Notes: generated by a model not told the origin, from the sequence alone. DNA of 64,000 nucleotides from Pseudomonas saudimassiliensis (GCF_000939975.1 NZ_LK391969.1:1375412-1439411), one strand, 5' to 3'; numbered from the stretch's first letter, positions 1-9,828 are shown. Made by a program: numbers and translations.

Positions 1-322
1 GATCGTCGCGTTGCTTCTGGGAGCATTCGCGATCATACCTCTTGTTGATGCTGCTGCTTGTATGATAGAGGTTGGGACGGTTGATGTCCCCATCGCTGCC
101 GATGGGGGTAAACAGCCTGATCATCAGGCACAAGAAAAAGGAAGTTCTTTTGCTTTCGTGGATGGCCATTGCGATCATGGCCATTGCCATCATACAACAT
201 CACATGTCTCCGCACGTGCCTCAGGCACAGCGCCGGTCGACCGCGTAAGATATGACTTGATGGGTTTCAATAAAGCTCCCTCTCATACCCCCGACGGATT
301 AATACGCCCCCCCAAAGCTTGA
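1..322 (+). CDS. small His-rich exported protein ahead of czcCBA, 5'-partial
   Basis: The reading frame is open to the left edge, so the true start is probably outside the window; the first in-window start-like codon is TTG at 11. The visible part begins with a hydrophobic stretch ending in Ala-Ala-Ala, as in a signal peptide. It then carries a His/Asp/Cys cluster (DGHCDHGHCHH) that looks like a metal-binding site. Small periplasmic proteins of this kind (CzcI-like) often precede czcCBA operons and are linked to regulation or buffering of zinc, cobalt or cadmium. That role is inferred from position and His content; no clear family match is claimed. Confidence 0.5.
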   Translation, partial: IVALLLGAFAIIPLVDAAACMIEVGTVDVPIAADGGKQPDHQAQEKGSSFAFVDGHCDHGHCHHTTSHVSARASGTAPVDRVRYDLMGFNKAPSHTPDGLIRPPKA

Positions 323-380
323 CGAGCTTCTATACCTGCTTCCGCAGGTGCTTTGTCAACTATCGCTTTGGGAGTTTTGC

Positions 381-1631
381 ATGCCTATGCTACCTAACCG
401 ATCGCTACGCGCGATCGGGTGTACCATGGTGGCCGCCTCATTAATATCGACACCATCGATACTGGCTGCCCCGGCACCATCTTATGAAGTTCTGATCGAC
501 CAACTCGGTCTGTCACCTGCCACGCTCGAAGCCGAAGCTCTGTACGACGCTGCAGAAGCTCAGGCGCGGCAGGCACGAGCCTTACCCAACCCCTCTATAA
601 CGCTGGAGGCAGAAAATGCCTATGGCAGCGGTCCTTACTCCGGTTACGGTAGCGCGGATTCCACGATATCTATCAGCCAGCCGCTGGAACTCTGGGGACA
701 ACGCGGAGCGCGTATCCGTGCGGCGCAGGCCGAAGCGGAAGCAGCTGGGCTACGTCGAGACCAGACACGCTGGATGACAGCTGGCCGCCTGGCCATCGCC
801 TATGCTGAGGCAGAAGCTGCCGCCTTGCGCCACAAGCTGGCGGGTGAGGCATTATCTTTGACACAGGACGAATTGCGAGCGGCGCAAGCGCTCGTGGATC
901 AAGGCCGGGAACCCACGTTGCGCGCTCTTCAAGCAAACAGCGAGGTGGCCGCTGCACAGGCGATATTGGACGAGGCCCGGGCAAACCGTGACGCCGCCTT
1001 GGCTCAACTTACCGCACTGGCGTCATTGGACGAACCAGCCAGCTCGATCAGTTACAGCCTGCTCGACCGCGTACCCGAAGAGCCTGATGCATTTTCAACT
1101 GTGCCAATGGCAGTGAGGGTCGCGGAAGCTGAGCTGGACGCTGCTGAGGGCCTTGTCACCGTAGAGCAGCGCCGTGCTCGTCCGGACGTCACAGCATCGC
1201 TTGGCATGCAACGATTCGGTGAGACCAGTGATAAGGCTTTCATGTTTGGGGTCAGTCTATCAATTCCAATATTTGACCGTAACAAGGGTGCTATTAGCGC
1301 AGCACAAGCTCAGCAGCGGGCCGCCGAGGCGAGACTCGCCTATAGCAGGTCGGAAGTCCTGGCGGCCCACCGGGCGGCCCAAGCCAGCCTCGGCGCCTCC
1401 AATAGTAGAACGCACGCTGCTGATAGTGGCGTGGCGGCGGCTACGGAAGCCTATCGCCTGGCACGTATCGGTTACGACGCGGGACGTATCTCGCAGTTGG
1501 AATTGCGCAGCATCCGTACAGCATTAATTGACGCCCGTTACGCAGCTGTAGATGCCCGCCTCGCGCGCGTCCGCGCAGAAATTGACCTGGCGCGCCTGGA
1601 AGGGCGCGTACCTTTTGGGGAAGCACCATGA
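381..1631 (+). CDS. czcC: CzcC-type outer-membrane efflux factor
   Basis: A 416-residue TolC-family outer-membrane channel, the outer part of a tripartite heavy-metal efflux pump for cobalt, zinc and cadmium. ATG 381 is chosen because GGGAG lies 6 bases upstream and the protein then opens with a signal peptide (about residues 1-31, ending near ILAAPAP); an upstream GTG at 348 has no such support. The body shows the long Ala/Glu/Arg-rich helices of two OEP repeats, with the family motif around QPLELWGQRGAR (about residues 96-107). Its last four bases overlap czcB, so the genes are translationally coupled. Confidence 0.9.
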   Translation: MPMLPNRSLRAIGCTMVAASLISTPSILAAPAPSYEVLIDQLGLSPATLEAEALYDAAEAQARQARALPNPSITLEAENAYGSGPYSGYGSADSTISISQPLELWGQRGARIRAAQAEAEAAGLRRDQTRWMTAGRLAIAYAEAEAAALRHKLAGEALSLTQDELRAAQALVDQGREPTLRALQANSEVAAAQAILDEARANRDAALAQLTALASLDEPASSISYSLLDRVPEEPDAFSTVPMAVRVAEAELDAAEGLVTVEQRRARPDVTASLGMQRFGETSDKAFMFGVSLSIPIFDRNKGAISAAQAQQRAAEARLAYSRSEVLAAHRAAQASLGASNSRTHAADSGVAAATEAYRLARIGYDAGRISQLELRSIRTALIDARYAAVDARLARVRAEIDLARLEGRVPFGEAP

Positions 1632-2845
1632 TTAATGTAAGAAATCGCCGTTTCTCTATCATCGCCTTGTTTGTAGCGGTACTCGTGGGATTTGGCTTGG
1701 CCAACCTCGTGGACTGGCCAGCTCAGGCTCTCGTTCACAGCACTGCTGAAGATGCGAATCATGATCACGAGGATAACGGCCCCGCTCACGATGATAATGA
1801 CGATCATGGCAGCGAGAGTGGCGCCGAACATGAAGACGAGGGTGTCGTTAGCCTGACCTCTCGACAGATAGAGGCCTCCAATATATCCATTGTCATGGTG
1901 GGCCGTGGCGGTGGCCACGAAACCAGGCTGACCGGACGAGTCATCTCAGCTATAGATGCCAAGGCAGCCATCGCCGCACCGGTAAGCGGTCGTGTCGTGC
2001 AGGTAAATGTTGCCCCCGGCAACACGGTTGAAGCAGGTCAGGCTCTCGCCATACTCGTCAGCGGTGAGGCTGCAACACTCTATGCAGACACCGACACTGC
2101 TATTGCAGCAGCGGAAGCTGCACGTCTCATCTACCAGCGCGACCTGAAGCTGGTTGAACAAGGCGTAGTTGCCCGTCAAGAGCTGGAGGCCTCCCGTGCC
2201 AAGTCGCTGGCTGCTGATGCGGCCGCACGCGCCGCCCGGGCACAGATGGAGGCTGTCGGTTCACCGGACGCCCAAGGGCGCATTGCGATCACCAGCCCGC
2301 TGGCAGGTACGGTCGGTGCTGTCGAAGTCACGCCCGGTGGTTTTATGTCATCCGGTGGCATTGTCGCAGAAGTGTCCGACCCAGCTAGAACAGAATTAGC
2401 CTTCTCCATGCCGGCAGCCTTCGCCGCACAAGTCGCGCCAGGTGCCCGCATGCGCGTCACTAGCCCTGCTGGGAGTGTGGAAGCGGTGGTGGTGGGAGTC
2501 GCTCTTGATGCCAGCGAGCGCAGTGGTGCTGCACTTGTACGTGCCACTCCGACCGCTGGAAAGCTACCGCCTATTGGCTCGCCCGTGTCTGGGAGCATCA
2601 TTACCAACCAGCAGGATGGCGGCCTGACAGTGCCAGCCGACGCAGTTCAAATGGTGGATGGTCAATCTGTGGTGTTCGTGTTTACCGAAGAGGATTTCCG
2701 TGCCACACCGGTACTTGCCGGGCGTCGCGCTGGCGGTCAGATCGAAATCCTCAAGGGACTATCGGGTAATGAGCGCATTGCCGGCACTAATGCCTTCTTG
2801 CTAAAAGCCGAACTCGCCAAAGGCGAAGCCGAGCACGTTCACTGA
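1628..2845 (+). CDS. czcB: CzcB-type periplasmic adaptor
   Basis: A 405-residue membrane-fusion protein joining the inner-membrane pump CzcA to the channel CzcC. It has one N-terminal membrane anchor (about residues 10-30). A His/Asp/Glu-rich segment (about residues 39-70) follows and is a plausible periplasmic metal-binding region, a known feature of CzcB-like adaptors. Next come a lipoyl/barrel-sandwich segment (about 110-150), a helical hairpin and beta-barrel domains. ATG overlaps the czcC stop as ATGA, and czcA starts 10 bases downstream, giving a three-gene operon. Confidence 0.9.
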   Translation: MINVRNRRFSIIALFVAVLVGFGLANLVDWPAQALVHSTAEDANHDHEDNGPAHDDNDDHGSESGAEHEDEGVVSLTSRQIEASNISIVMVGRGGGHETRLTGRVISAIDAKAAIAAPVSGRVVQVNVAPGNTVEAGQALAILVSGEAATLYADTDTAIAAAEAARLIYQRDLKLVEQGVVARQELEASRAKSLAADAAARAARAQMEAVGSPDAQGRIAITSPLAGTVGAVEVTPGGFMSSGGIVAEVSDPARTELAFSMPAAFAAQVAPGARMRVTSPAGSVEAVVVGVALDASERSGAALVRATPTAGKLPPIGSPVSGSIITNQQDGGLTVPADAVQMVDGQSVVFVFTEEDFRATPVLAGRRAGGQIEILKGLSGNERIAGTNAFLLKAELAKGEAEHVH

Positions 2846-2855
2846 GGACACCATC

Positions 2856-5800
2856 ATGTTCAAGTTGATTATCGAAACAGCGGTTCGCTTCCGCTGGGCG
2901 GTGGTGTTCATCGCGGCACTCATCTGTACCTATGGCCTTTTCCAGCTTAGCCAGTTGCCGATCGACGCGGTGCCTGATATCACCAATAGACAGGTACAAA
3001 TCAACACCGTAGCGCCTGCATTGGCACCAGATCAGATCGAGCGCCAAGTCACCTATCCGCTCGAAACCGCGCTCGCCGGTATCCCCGGCCTGACTAGCAC
3101 ACGCTCCCTGTCGCGTAATGGCTTCTCACAGGTAACAGCCATCTTTACCGACCAGACTGATATCTATTTCGCGCGTCAGCAAGTCGCCGAAAGGATGCGT
3201 GAGGTGCAGGAGGAACTCCCCGAGGAGGTCACGCCGATGATGTCGCCCGTCACCACCGGGCTGGGTGAGGTGCTAATGTGGACGGTGGATTTCATACCGT
3301 TCGATCCAGAAACCGCGAGCACGTCCAGTACGCCTGGCTGGCAAACTGATGAAAGCTATCTGACACCGGAAGGCGATCGGCTGACAACCCCCCAGGAACG
3401 TGCCACGTATTTGCGTACTGTACAGGACTGGATCGTCGCGCCACAAATGCGGTCTACGCCGGGACTCGCGGGCGTCGACACGATTGGCGGTTATGTTAAG
3501 GAATATGCGATCAGGCCTGATGCCGACCGCTTGGCCGCTTATGGCCTGAGCTTGAATGACTTGGTGCAGGGGCTGAAACGTTCGAACGTGCAGGCTGGTG
3601 CAGGCTTCATACAACGTGCCGGCGACGGCCTCATCGTCCGAGCCGATGCTCTGGCGCAAACCGTTGATGATCTGGCGCGGGCTCCGGTCGCCAACCGCAA
3701 CGGCATGGTGATCCGCGTTGCTGATGTGGCAGATGTTGGCTTAGGCCAGGCACCGCGGCTAGGCGCTGCGACCCGAGACGGTCATGAAGCGGTACTCGGT
3801 ACGGCATTGATGATCGCCGGGGGCAACAGCCGCACCGTCGCACAAGCTGCCGCTGAGCGTCTGACAGAGGTCGGCCGCTCCCTACCACCAGGGATTGTGG
3901 CCCAACCGGTGCTCGATCGCAGTGTGCTAGTTAACGCCACGATTAAAACAGTGGCCAAGAACCTGACTGAAGGTGCCCTGCTGGTCGTTGTCGTATTGTT
4001 CCTGCTGTTGGGCAACATCCGCGCCGCTGCGATCACTGCACTGGTTATACCGTTGTCCTTCCTGTTTGCGGTGATTGGGATGAATCGCTTCGGCATCAGC
4101 GGGAACCTGATGAGCCTGGGCGCACTCGATTTCGGCTTGCTGGTCGATGGCGCGGTGATCGTGGTAGAAGCGACATTGCTCATGCTTGGGCAAAAGCGGG
4201 CGGAACTGGGTCGTTCGCTTTCGGCCAGCGAACGCATGGGAGTGGCGATCCAAGCGACGCGCAAAATGGTGCGGCCTGCCGCATTCGGTCAGCTCATCAT
4301 TCTGTTGGTGTTTGTACCGCTGCTCACCCTTGAAGGGGTGGAAGGCAAGACGTTCCAGCCTATGGCCGCAACCTTCATGCTCGCCTTGGCCGGTGCCTTT
4401 ATCTTCTCCTTTACCTTCGTGCCAGCAATGGCAGCGCTATTTGTCCGTGAACCCAAGGTCAATGTATCGCACGAAGGTGATGCGGGGTACGACGGCGAAC
4501 ACGAGACGCGAATCATCCGCTACGTTCGGAGCAAAGTAGAGCCTATCATCCGCGCTGCGGTGCGGCGGCCACGCACCGTCCTCGCAGGCGCGGCCGTCAT
4601 GCTGGCGATCGGTTCTACCGCGTTCATGTCGCTGGGACGGGAATTCGTACCGACCCTTGATGAAGGCAACCTGGCACTACAGGCATTACGGGTACCTTCT
4701 GCATCGCTGGAGCAATCTCTCGCGATGCAGCTTGCGTTGGAGAAGGCGATCACGAATGAGCCCGAGATCGAAACCATTTTCTCGCGAACAGGAACTGCAG
4801 AAGCAGCCCTTGACCCTATGCCGGTCAACATCAGTGACAGTGTGATTGTACTCAAACCGAAGTCTGAGTGGCCGGATCCGTCTCTCGCAAAAGACGCTCT
4901 GATCAGCCGGCTTGAGTCGGTGGTCAGCAATCAGATCGGCAATGCTTTTGAGTTCAGCCAGCCCATCGAACTGCGCTTTAACGAGCTGATCTCGGGTGTA
5001 CGTACGGATCTGGCGGTAATGGTGTATGGCGATGATTTCGGTATTCTGGAGGGCGTGGCCAATCAGATTTCGCAACAACTGCGTAACGTGGACGGCGCAG
5101 CGGACGTGCGCGTTGAGCAGGTATCTGGTTTGCCGACACTAACCGTACGCATAGACCATACTGCTGCGGCGCATTACGGATTGACTGCGGCAGACGTCAG
5201 TGAGGCATTGGCCACCGGCATCGGCGGCACCGCAGCGGGTCAGATATTCGAAGGCGATCGCCGTTTCGATGTCATAGTTCGCTTCGACGAAGCGACACGC
5301 AACGACCCGGCTCAATTAGCTGCTCTGCCCGTCATCAGTGCGGACGGTACGGTCGCTCCCCTTTCATCCGTCGCTCGCATTGAAGTTAGCGAAGGCCCCA
5401 ACCAGATCAGCCGCAATAACGGTAGCCGCCGAATTGTTGTGCAGGCCAACGTACGCGGCCGCGATCTTGGCGGTTTCGTCGCTGAGGCCCAGGAGGCAGT
5501 GGCGGATGTCTCATTACCGGCCGGAGTCTATCTCGATTGGGGCGGCCAGTTCGAAAACCTTCAACGCGCCGAAGCCCGGCTAATGCTCGTGATTCCGGTG
5601 GTATTTCTGGTGATCTGGAGTCTGTTGTACATGGCGCTCGGCACCGTACGCGAAGCCGCATTGGTGTTCGCCTGCGTACCGCTGGCATTAGTGGGCGGCG
5701 CGCTTTCGTTGCTGGTACGGGACATGCCGTTCTCGGTGTCGGCAGCGGTCGGCTTCATCGCCGTTTCGGGGGTGGCAACACTCAACGGCTTGGTCCTCAT

Positions 5801-6083
5801 GCAGGCAATCCGCGAACGCCTGGATACTGGCCTTTCCAGCTTGGAGGCAGCAGCTGTTGGTGCCGCGAGTCGCCTACGAGCAGTGTTTACAACTGCTCTG
5901 GTCGCCATCGTGGGCTTTATCCCGATGGCCATTGCCAGTGGAGCGGGAGCAGAAGTACAAAAGCCGCTGGCGACCGTGGTCATTGGCGGCCTGCTGACGG
6001 CAACAATCCTCACGTTGTTGGTGCTACCCACCTTTGCCGCGCGCATCACCAAGCCCCGGCTGGAACCCGCGCCCACTGATTAG
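2856..6083 (+). CDS. czcA: CzcA-type heavy-metal RND efflux pump
   Basis: A full-length (1075 aa) proton-driven inner-membrane transporter of the heavy-metal-efflux RND family. Residues 1-30 form the first membrane helix, followed by the family signature QLPIDAVPDITN. The fourth helix carries the proton-relay motif DFGLLVDGAVIVVE, with both Asp and the Glu conserved as in Cupriavidus CzcA. A second half repeats the fold from about residue 560. Expected substrates are zinc, cobalt and cadmium. It follows czcB by 10 bases and precedes a broken P-type ATPase gene by 16 bases. Confidence 0.93.
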   Translation: MFKLIIETAVRFRWAVVFIAALICTYGLFQLSQLPIDAVPDITNRQVQINTVAPALAPDQIERQVTYPLETALAGIPGLTSTRSLSRNGFSQVTAIFTDQTDIYFARQQVAERMREVQEELPEEVTPMMSPVTTGLGEVLMWTVDFIPFDPETASTSSTPGWQTDESYLTPEGDRLTTPQERATYLRTVQDWIVAPQMRSTPGLAGVDTIGGYVKEYAIRPDADRLAAYGLSLNDLVQGLKRSNVQAGAGFIQRAGDGLIVRADALAQTVDDLARAPVANRNGMVIRVADVADVGLGQAPRLGAATRDGHEAVLGTALMIAGGNSRTVAQAAAERLTEVGRSLPPGIVAQPVLDRSVLVNATIKTVAKNLTEGALLVVVVLFLLLGNIRAAAITALVIPLSFLFAVIGMNRFGISGNLMSLGALDFGLLVDGAVIVVEATLLMLGQKRAELGRSLSASERMGVAIQATRKMVRPAAFGQLIILLVFVPLLTLEGVEGKTFQPMAATFMLALAGAFIFSFTFVPAMAALFVREPKVNVSHEGDAGYDGEHETRIIRYVRSKVEPIIRAAVRRPRTVLAGAAVMLAIGSTAFMSLGREFVPTLDEGNLALQALRVPSASLEQSLAMQLALEKAITNEPEIETIFSRTGTAEAALDPMPVNISDSVIVLKPKSEWPDPSLAKDALISRLESVVSNQIGNAFEFSQPIELRFNELISGVRTDLAVMVYGDDFGILEGVANQISQQLRNVDGAADVRVEQVSGLPTLTVRIDHTAAAHYGLTAADVSEALATGIGGTAAGQIFEGDRRFDVIVRFDEATRNDPAQLAALPVISADGTVAPLSSVARIEVSEGPNQISRNNGSRRIVVQANVRGRDLGGFVAEAQEAVADVSLPAGVYLDWGGQFENLQRAEARLMLVIPVVFLVIWSLLYMALGTVREAALVFACVPLALVGGALSLLVRDMPFSVSAAVGFIAVSGVATLNGLVLMQAIRERLDTGLSSLEAAAVGAASRLRAVFTTALVAIVGFIPMAIASGAGAEVQKPLATVVIGGLLTATILTLLVLPTFAARITKPRLEPAPTD

Positions 6084-6099
6084 ACTGAGGAGCAAGTAC

Positions 6100-7220
6100 A
6101 TGCAAGCCTATGGCAATGAGCAAACGATGGCTCCCGGCACGCCGCTGCGCATCGATCTGCCTATTTTGCTGCCGAATGTTCCGGATGTTGCCGACGCCTG
6201 CGTGGAACGGCTGGTCGCTGCGTTACGCGGTCAGCCGGGGGTGAAAAGGGTTTACCTCTATACGCAAGACGATGGGACAAGCCAGCTGTGTGTCCATTAC
6301 GATCCGGATGCGCTGAATTTGGCGCGCATCCGTGAATTTGTGACGGCGGCCGGTGCGCAGGTCACGGAGCGTTTTGGTCATGGACTGTGGGAAGTAGAAG
6401 GTATCACCCATCAGCGCCGTGCACAGACGATAGCCGATCAGCTGCGCGCTCTAATAGGTGTATTAGAAGCGGATGTGAGCGCAGTCGGCAGGATCCGTGT
6501 TGAGTATGACCGTGAACAATACTCGGAACAGGCGATCCTGGAGCTGCTGAAAGACCTAGGCGTGAAACCCACCGATATTGACGCCCCGGCGGCTCGGGGC
6601 GAAGGGGCGCAGCCGCACGATCAAGAGGAGGGTCACAAGCATCGCGGCAAGCATCATCACGGCCACGGCGGTATTTTCGGGTCGAACAGCGAACTGATCT
6701 TTGCCCTCACCAGTGGCGTTTTGTTGGTGCTTGGATTCGCCATGGAAAAGCTGGTGTTCGGCACGCCGCCGTGGTTACCGGTAACCTGTTATATCAGCGC
6801 TTACTTCTTTGGCTGCTTCTTCACTGTGCGCGAGGCGCTGGATAACCTGCGACTCAAGAAATTCGAGATCGACACGCTGATGCTGGTGGCAGCGGCTGGC
6901 GCTGCTGCATTGGGTGCCTGGGCTGAAGGGGCATTATTACTATTCCTGTTCAGCCTCGGTCACGCGCTCGAGCACTACGCCATGGGCCGTGCGAAACGGG
7001 CCATTGAGGCACTAGCAGAGCTCGCACCGAAGCGCGCAACAGTGCGTCGGGACGGCAGAGCCCACCAGGTACCGGTTGAAGAGCTGGTCATTGGTGACGC
7101 CGTACTCGTCCGTCCCAACGAGCAATTACCATTGGGCCAGCAGTTGCGATACACGAAGGTTCTACCTTGATCGTCGTCTTCAACGCACTTCGATTACTTG
7201 CCTATCGCGATCATGCGTGA
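6100..7220 (+). pseudogene. cadA: CadA/ZntA-type metal P-type ATPase with large internal deletion
   Basis: The frame from ATG 6100 (GAGGAG upstream) encodes about 346 recognisable residues: two ferredoxin-like N-terminal domains without CxxC, a His-rich linker, four membrane helices and the start of the actuator domain (GDAVLVRPNEQLPLG). It then runs into a novel tail and stops at 7170. In the next frame, 7134-7220 encodes the normal C-terminal end of such ATPases (VAIHEGSTLIVVFNALRLL) and stops at 7220. So the TGES loop, the CPx helix, the DKTGT phosphorylation site and the ATP-binding domain are deleted, and the ends are joined out of frame near 7130-7140. The product cannot pump metal. Confidence 0.85.
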
Positions 7221-7266
7221 ATACCAATGTCATCCGTCACCCTCCAGACCTGTATGGAAAAGAATG

Positions 7267-7944
7267 ATGCGGATTCTCCTTATTGAGGATGAAGTAAAAA
7301 CTGCTGACTATATGCGTCAAGGATTGACTGAGAGTGGTTATGTCGTAGATGTTTCCAATAACGGCGTGAACGGCTGTCATCTAGCATTGACTTATAATTA
7401 TGAAGTAATCATATTGGATATTAATCTCCCTGAAATGGAAGGATGGGATGTTCTTAAAAAGATTAGAGAGCATAAAGGGGCGGGGATAATCATAGTGTCG
7501 GCACGAGGCCGCCTTGAAGAGAAGGTGCGCGGTCTCGATCTAGGGGCAGATGATTATATAGTCAAACCTTTTCAGTTTCCTGAGCTACTAGCCAGAATAA
7601 AAACCTTGATCCGCCGAACTGATAGTAGCCCTCTCTCCCCGGATGTGCTTGTAGTTGATGACTTGCAACTAGACCAAGGGCGCCATAGAGCGGTGCGTGC
7701 GGGAAAGCGTATCGACCTGACAGCCAAGGAGTTCACTCTTCTGCATTTTTTGATGCGACACGCTGGTGAAGTTCTTACACGCACGCAGATAGTATCAACG
7801 GTATGGGACATAAACTTCGATTGTGATACCAATGTTGTCGAAGTAGCGATTCGACGGCTTCGTGCAAAAATTGATGACCCGTTTGATCGCAAGTTGATAC
7901 ATACGTTGCGTGGTGTGGGCTATGTTTTAGAGTCGAGAGCATGA
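7267..7944 (+). CDS. czcR: CzcR/CopR-like OmpR-family response regulator
   Basis: A 225-residue two-component response regulator. The receiver domain (about 1-115) has the acidic pocket (EDE), the phospho-acceptor Asp in LDINLPEMEGWD and the Lys in VKPF. The C-terminal winged helix (about 130-222) ends in RGVGYVLE. Start is ATG 7267, or the adjacent ATG 7264. It probably activates czcCBA in response to metal, which is inferred from family and position; CopR-like copper sensing cannot be excluded. The gene is clearly more AT-rich than czcCBA, suggesting a different origin. Its stop overlaps the sensor gene. Confidence 0.85.
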   Translation: MRILLIEDEVKTADYMRQGLTESGYVVDVSNNGVNGCHLALTYNYEVIILDINLPEMEGWDVLKKIREHKGAGIIIVSARGRLEEKVRGLDLGADDYIVKPFQFPELLARIKTLIRRTDSSPLSPDVLVVDDLQLDQGRHRAVRAGKRIDLTAKEFTLLHFLMRHAGEVLTRTQIVSTVWDINFDCDTNVVEVAIRRLRAKIDDPFDRKLIHTLRGVGYVLESRA

Positions 7945-9329
7945 GGCCGAAACGTTTATCGACCCGCCTAGGTATTGCAGTAGGCCTCATGGGTGTGATC
8001 GTGGTGCTTTTGATAGTCGCTTTCACCTATTTCGAAATTGGCCGGCAACTTGACATCCGAGCACGTGGCTCCTTAAGCGAAAAGCTAAACCAAATAGAAC
8101 ATGGCCTTTTGGAAAGCTATAGTGCGAAATCCGAAGTTATATTGACTCCACACATATTGAACGATTATGTTATTGGGCACGATTATCTTGCATTAATTGT
8201 TAGGAATGCAGAGCATCCAGGTGCTCCTATATTGAGTGTGGGAAATGAGGCGGCTATTAAGGTATTCTCGAATATCGCTAAATATACCTCTGGGTACGAG
8301 GAATATTTTCCACCCACAGGCTACGCTATACTCGGCATGAGTAAGGTGATTAGGCTGGCTGACGGCAATGAGATAGTAGTCACTTTGCTGTTGGAGCGTG
8401 AAAGTGATGCGGTTCTATTAAAGTCCTACATAAAATCTACCATCTTATCTCTTCCACTTATTTTGATTCTTGTGGGTGGATGTGGATGGTGGCTAGTCCG
8501 CCATGGATTATCCCCTTTATATAAATTTAGTGCGATTGCCGCTCGAATCTCTGCTCACGATCTTGATCATCGTATAGATTTTACGACTTTTCCTGAGGAG
8601 CTGAAAAATTCTGCGCACGCGATAAATTTTATGCTGGAGCGATTAGATAGGGATATTCAAAAATTACTGCAGTTCTCTGATGATCTCGCACATGAGTTGC
8701 GCTCTCCACTCAATAATATTTTAGGGAAAGTACAGGTGACGCTGTCCAGAGCGCGAACTCCTGAAATATACAAACAGGCGCTCGAAAGCTGTGCGGAAGA
8801 GCTTGAGCGCATATCGCAAGTGATATCGCAGATGTTGTTTATTGTTTCCGCCAACAGCCCAACTCTCTCTTTGACCCTTGCTTCTATTAATCTTCGCGAG
8901 GAGGTTGTCAAAGTGGTTGATTTGTTTTTAGACGAAGCCCAAGAGAAAAATATATCTCTTGAGGTAGTGGGTGATGCCCACACTAAAGCAGACAGCTTGA
9001 TGATGCAAAGAGCTATTTACAATCTCTTATCGAACGCTATTCGACACAGCTCTTCTCGAAGCATAATAAGCTTGGAGCTAAGCGAAAATAAAGATTATGC
9101 CATTATAGCTGTACGAAACAGCGGCGAGGGAATAGCTGCAGAGCATATGACACGGATATTTGACAGATTCTATCGTGTTCCCTCTAGCCGCTCCCGCCAG
9201 CTTGTTGGTACTGGTCTCGGACTGTCTATAGTAAGAGCAATCATGGACTTACATGAAGGAATGGTTACGGTTGCCAGTATTCCAGGAGAGTCGACCGTCT
9301 TTACGTTGTTTTTCCCAAAAGATATTTAG
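7941..9329 (+). CDS. czcS: CzcS/CopS-like sensor histidine kinase
   Basis: A 462-residue membrane sensor kinase. Two membrane helices (about 12-32 and 168-188) flank a periplasmic sensor region, followed by HAMP. The phospho-acceptor His is in DLAHELRSPLNN, and the ATPase domain shows the N box (NLLSNAIRHS) and G box (GTGLGLSIV). Length and layout fit heavy-metal sensor kinases. The start overlaps the regulator gene by 4 bases. Like its partner it is AT-rich. An IS66-type end begins 11 bases after its stop. Confidence 0.85.
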   Translation: MRPKRLSTRLGIAVGLMGVIVVLLIVAFTYFEIGRQLDIRARGSLSEKLNQIEHGLLESYSAKSEVILTPHILNDYVIGHDYLALIVRNAEHPGAPILSVGNEAAIKVFSNIAKYTSGYEEYFPPTGYAILGMSKVIRLADGNEIVVTLLLERESDAVLLKSYIKSTILSLPLILILVGGCGWWLVRHGLSPLYKFSAIAARISAHDLDHRIDFTTFPEELKNSAHAINFMLERLDRDIQKLLQFSDDLAHELRSPLNNILGKVQVTLSRARTPEIYKQALESCAEELERISQVISQMLFIVSANSPTLSLTLASINLREEVVKVVDLFLDEAQEKNISLEVVGDAHTKADSLMMQRAIYNLLSNAIRHSSSRSIISLELSENKDYAIIAVRNSGEGIAAEHMTRIFDRFYRVPSSRSRQLVGTGLGLSIVRAIMDLHEGMVTVASIPGESTVFTLFFPKDI

Positions 9330-9339
9330 TGCCTTTTCC

Positions 9340-9685
9340 GTAAGCGTCCGGTAATCCCGTCTTGAGCCTGTCGTCTCCGGCGTCAGGATAGTGTCCACTT
9401 ATTTTCTAGTGGACACTTAATATGAGCACTGTAAGCGTAACCAAGCCTTGTCAAAAACGTCGTCGCCACTTGCAATGAACCGGGAGCCTCCGTCTCACGC
9501 GTTGCGCTGGATAACGGCCTCCACGCCAATCTGGTGCGACGCTGGATCAGTGAGTCACGCCGAACCGATAATGCGCTCACGTCGATTCCAGCGTTCCTTC
9601 CGGTTAACCTGCCAGCTCCGTCTACCGTTGCAAACAGTAAGCCGCACAACAACATCGAGATCCCCCATGTCAGTGGTGCCGTTCC
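9340..9685 (+). mobile_element. truncated IS66-family element with broken tnpA
   Basis: A sequence resembling an IS66-family terminal repeat (GTAAGCGTCCGG) begins at 9340. From ATG 9422 a frame starts like IS66 TnpA (MSTVSVTK, then KRRRH). The match then jumps frame to CNEPGASVSRVALDNGL and NLVRRWIS, with about ten conserved residues missing between, so tnpA is a pseudogene. Similarity ends abruptly at the Tn402-type inverted repeat at 9686. No tnpB or tnpC is present and the right IS end is lost. The family call is from recall of typical IS66 TnpA sequences. Confidence 0.7.
9390..9417. repeat. 10-bp inverted repeat upstream of the IS66 tnpA remnant
   Basis: AGTGTCCACT at 9390-9399 is repeated in inverted form at 9408-9417 with an 8-base AT-rich spacer, ending five bases before the tnpA start codon. 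It could be an operator or a hairpin controlling transposase translation. Confidence 0.6.
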
Positions 9686-9710
9686 TGTCATTTTCAGAAG
9701 ACGACTGCAC
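9686..9710 (+). repeat. Tn402 terminal inverted repeat IRt
   Basis: The sequence starts TGTCATTTTCAGAAGACGAC and matches the tni-side end of Tn402/Tn5053-family transposons. Compared with IRi it differs at only a few positions. It is where the IS66 remnant is cut off. Confidence 0.9.
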
Positions 9711-9828
9711 CAATTGACGGGGCGTAACGCCAGATGTGCAGGCGACTCCTGACAACGCAATATCAGAAGTCATCTGCACCAATCTCGACTATGCTCAATA
9801 CTCGTGTGCACCAAAGCGAGGTGTGAGC

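Noticed and set aside
5537..6079. Long alternative frames inside czcA (for example 180 and 171 aa)
   Set aside because: They lie within the conserved czcA frame and lack family features; typical shadows of GC-rich coding DNA.
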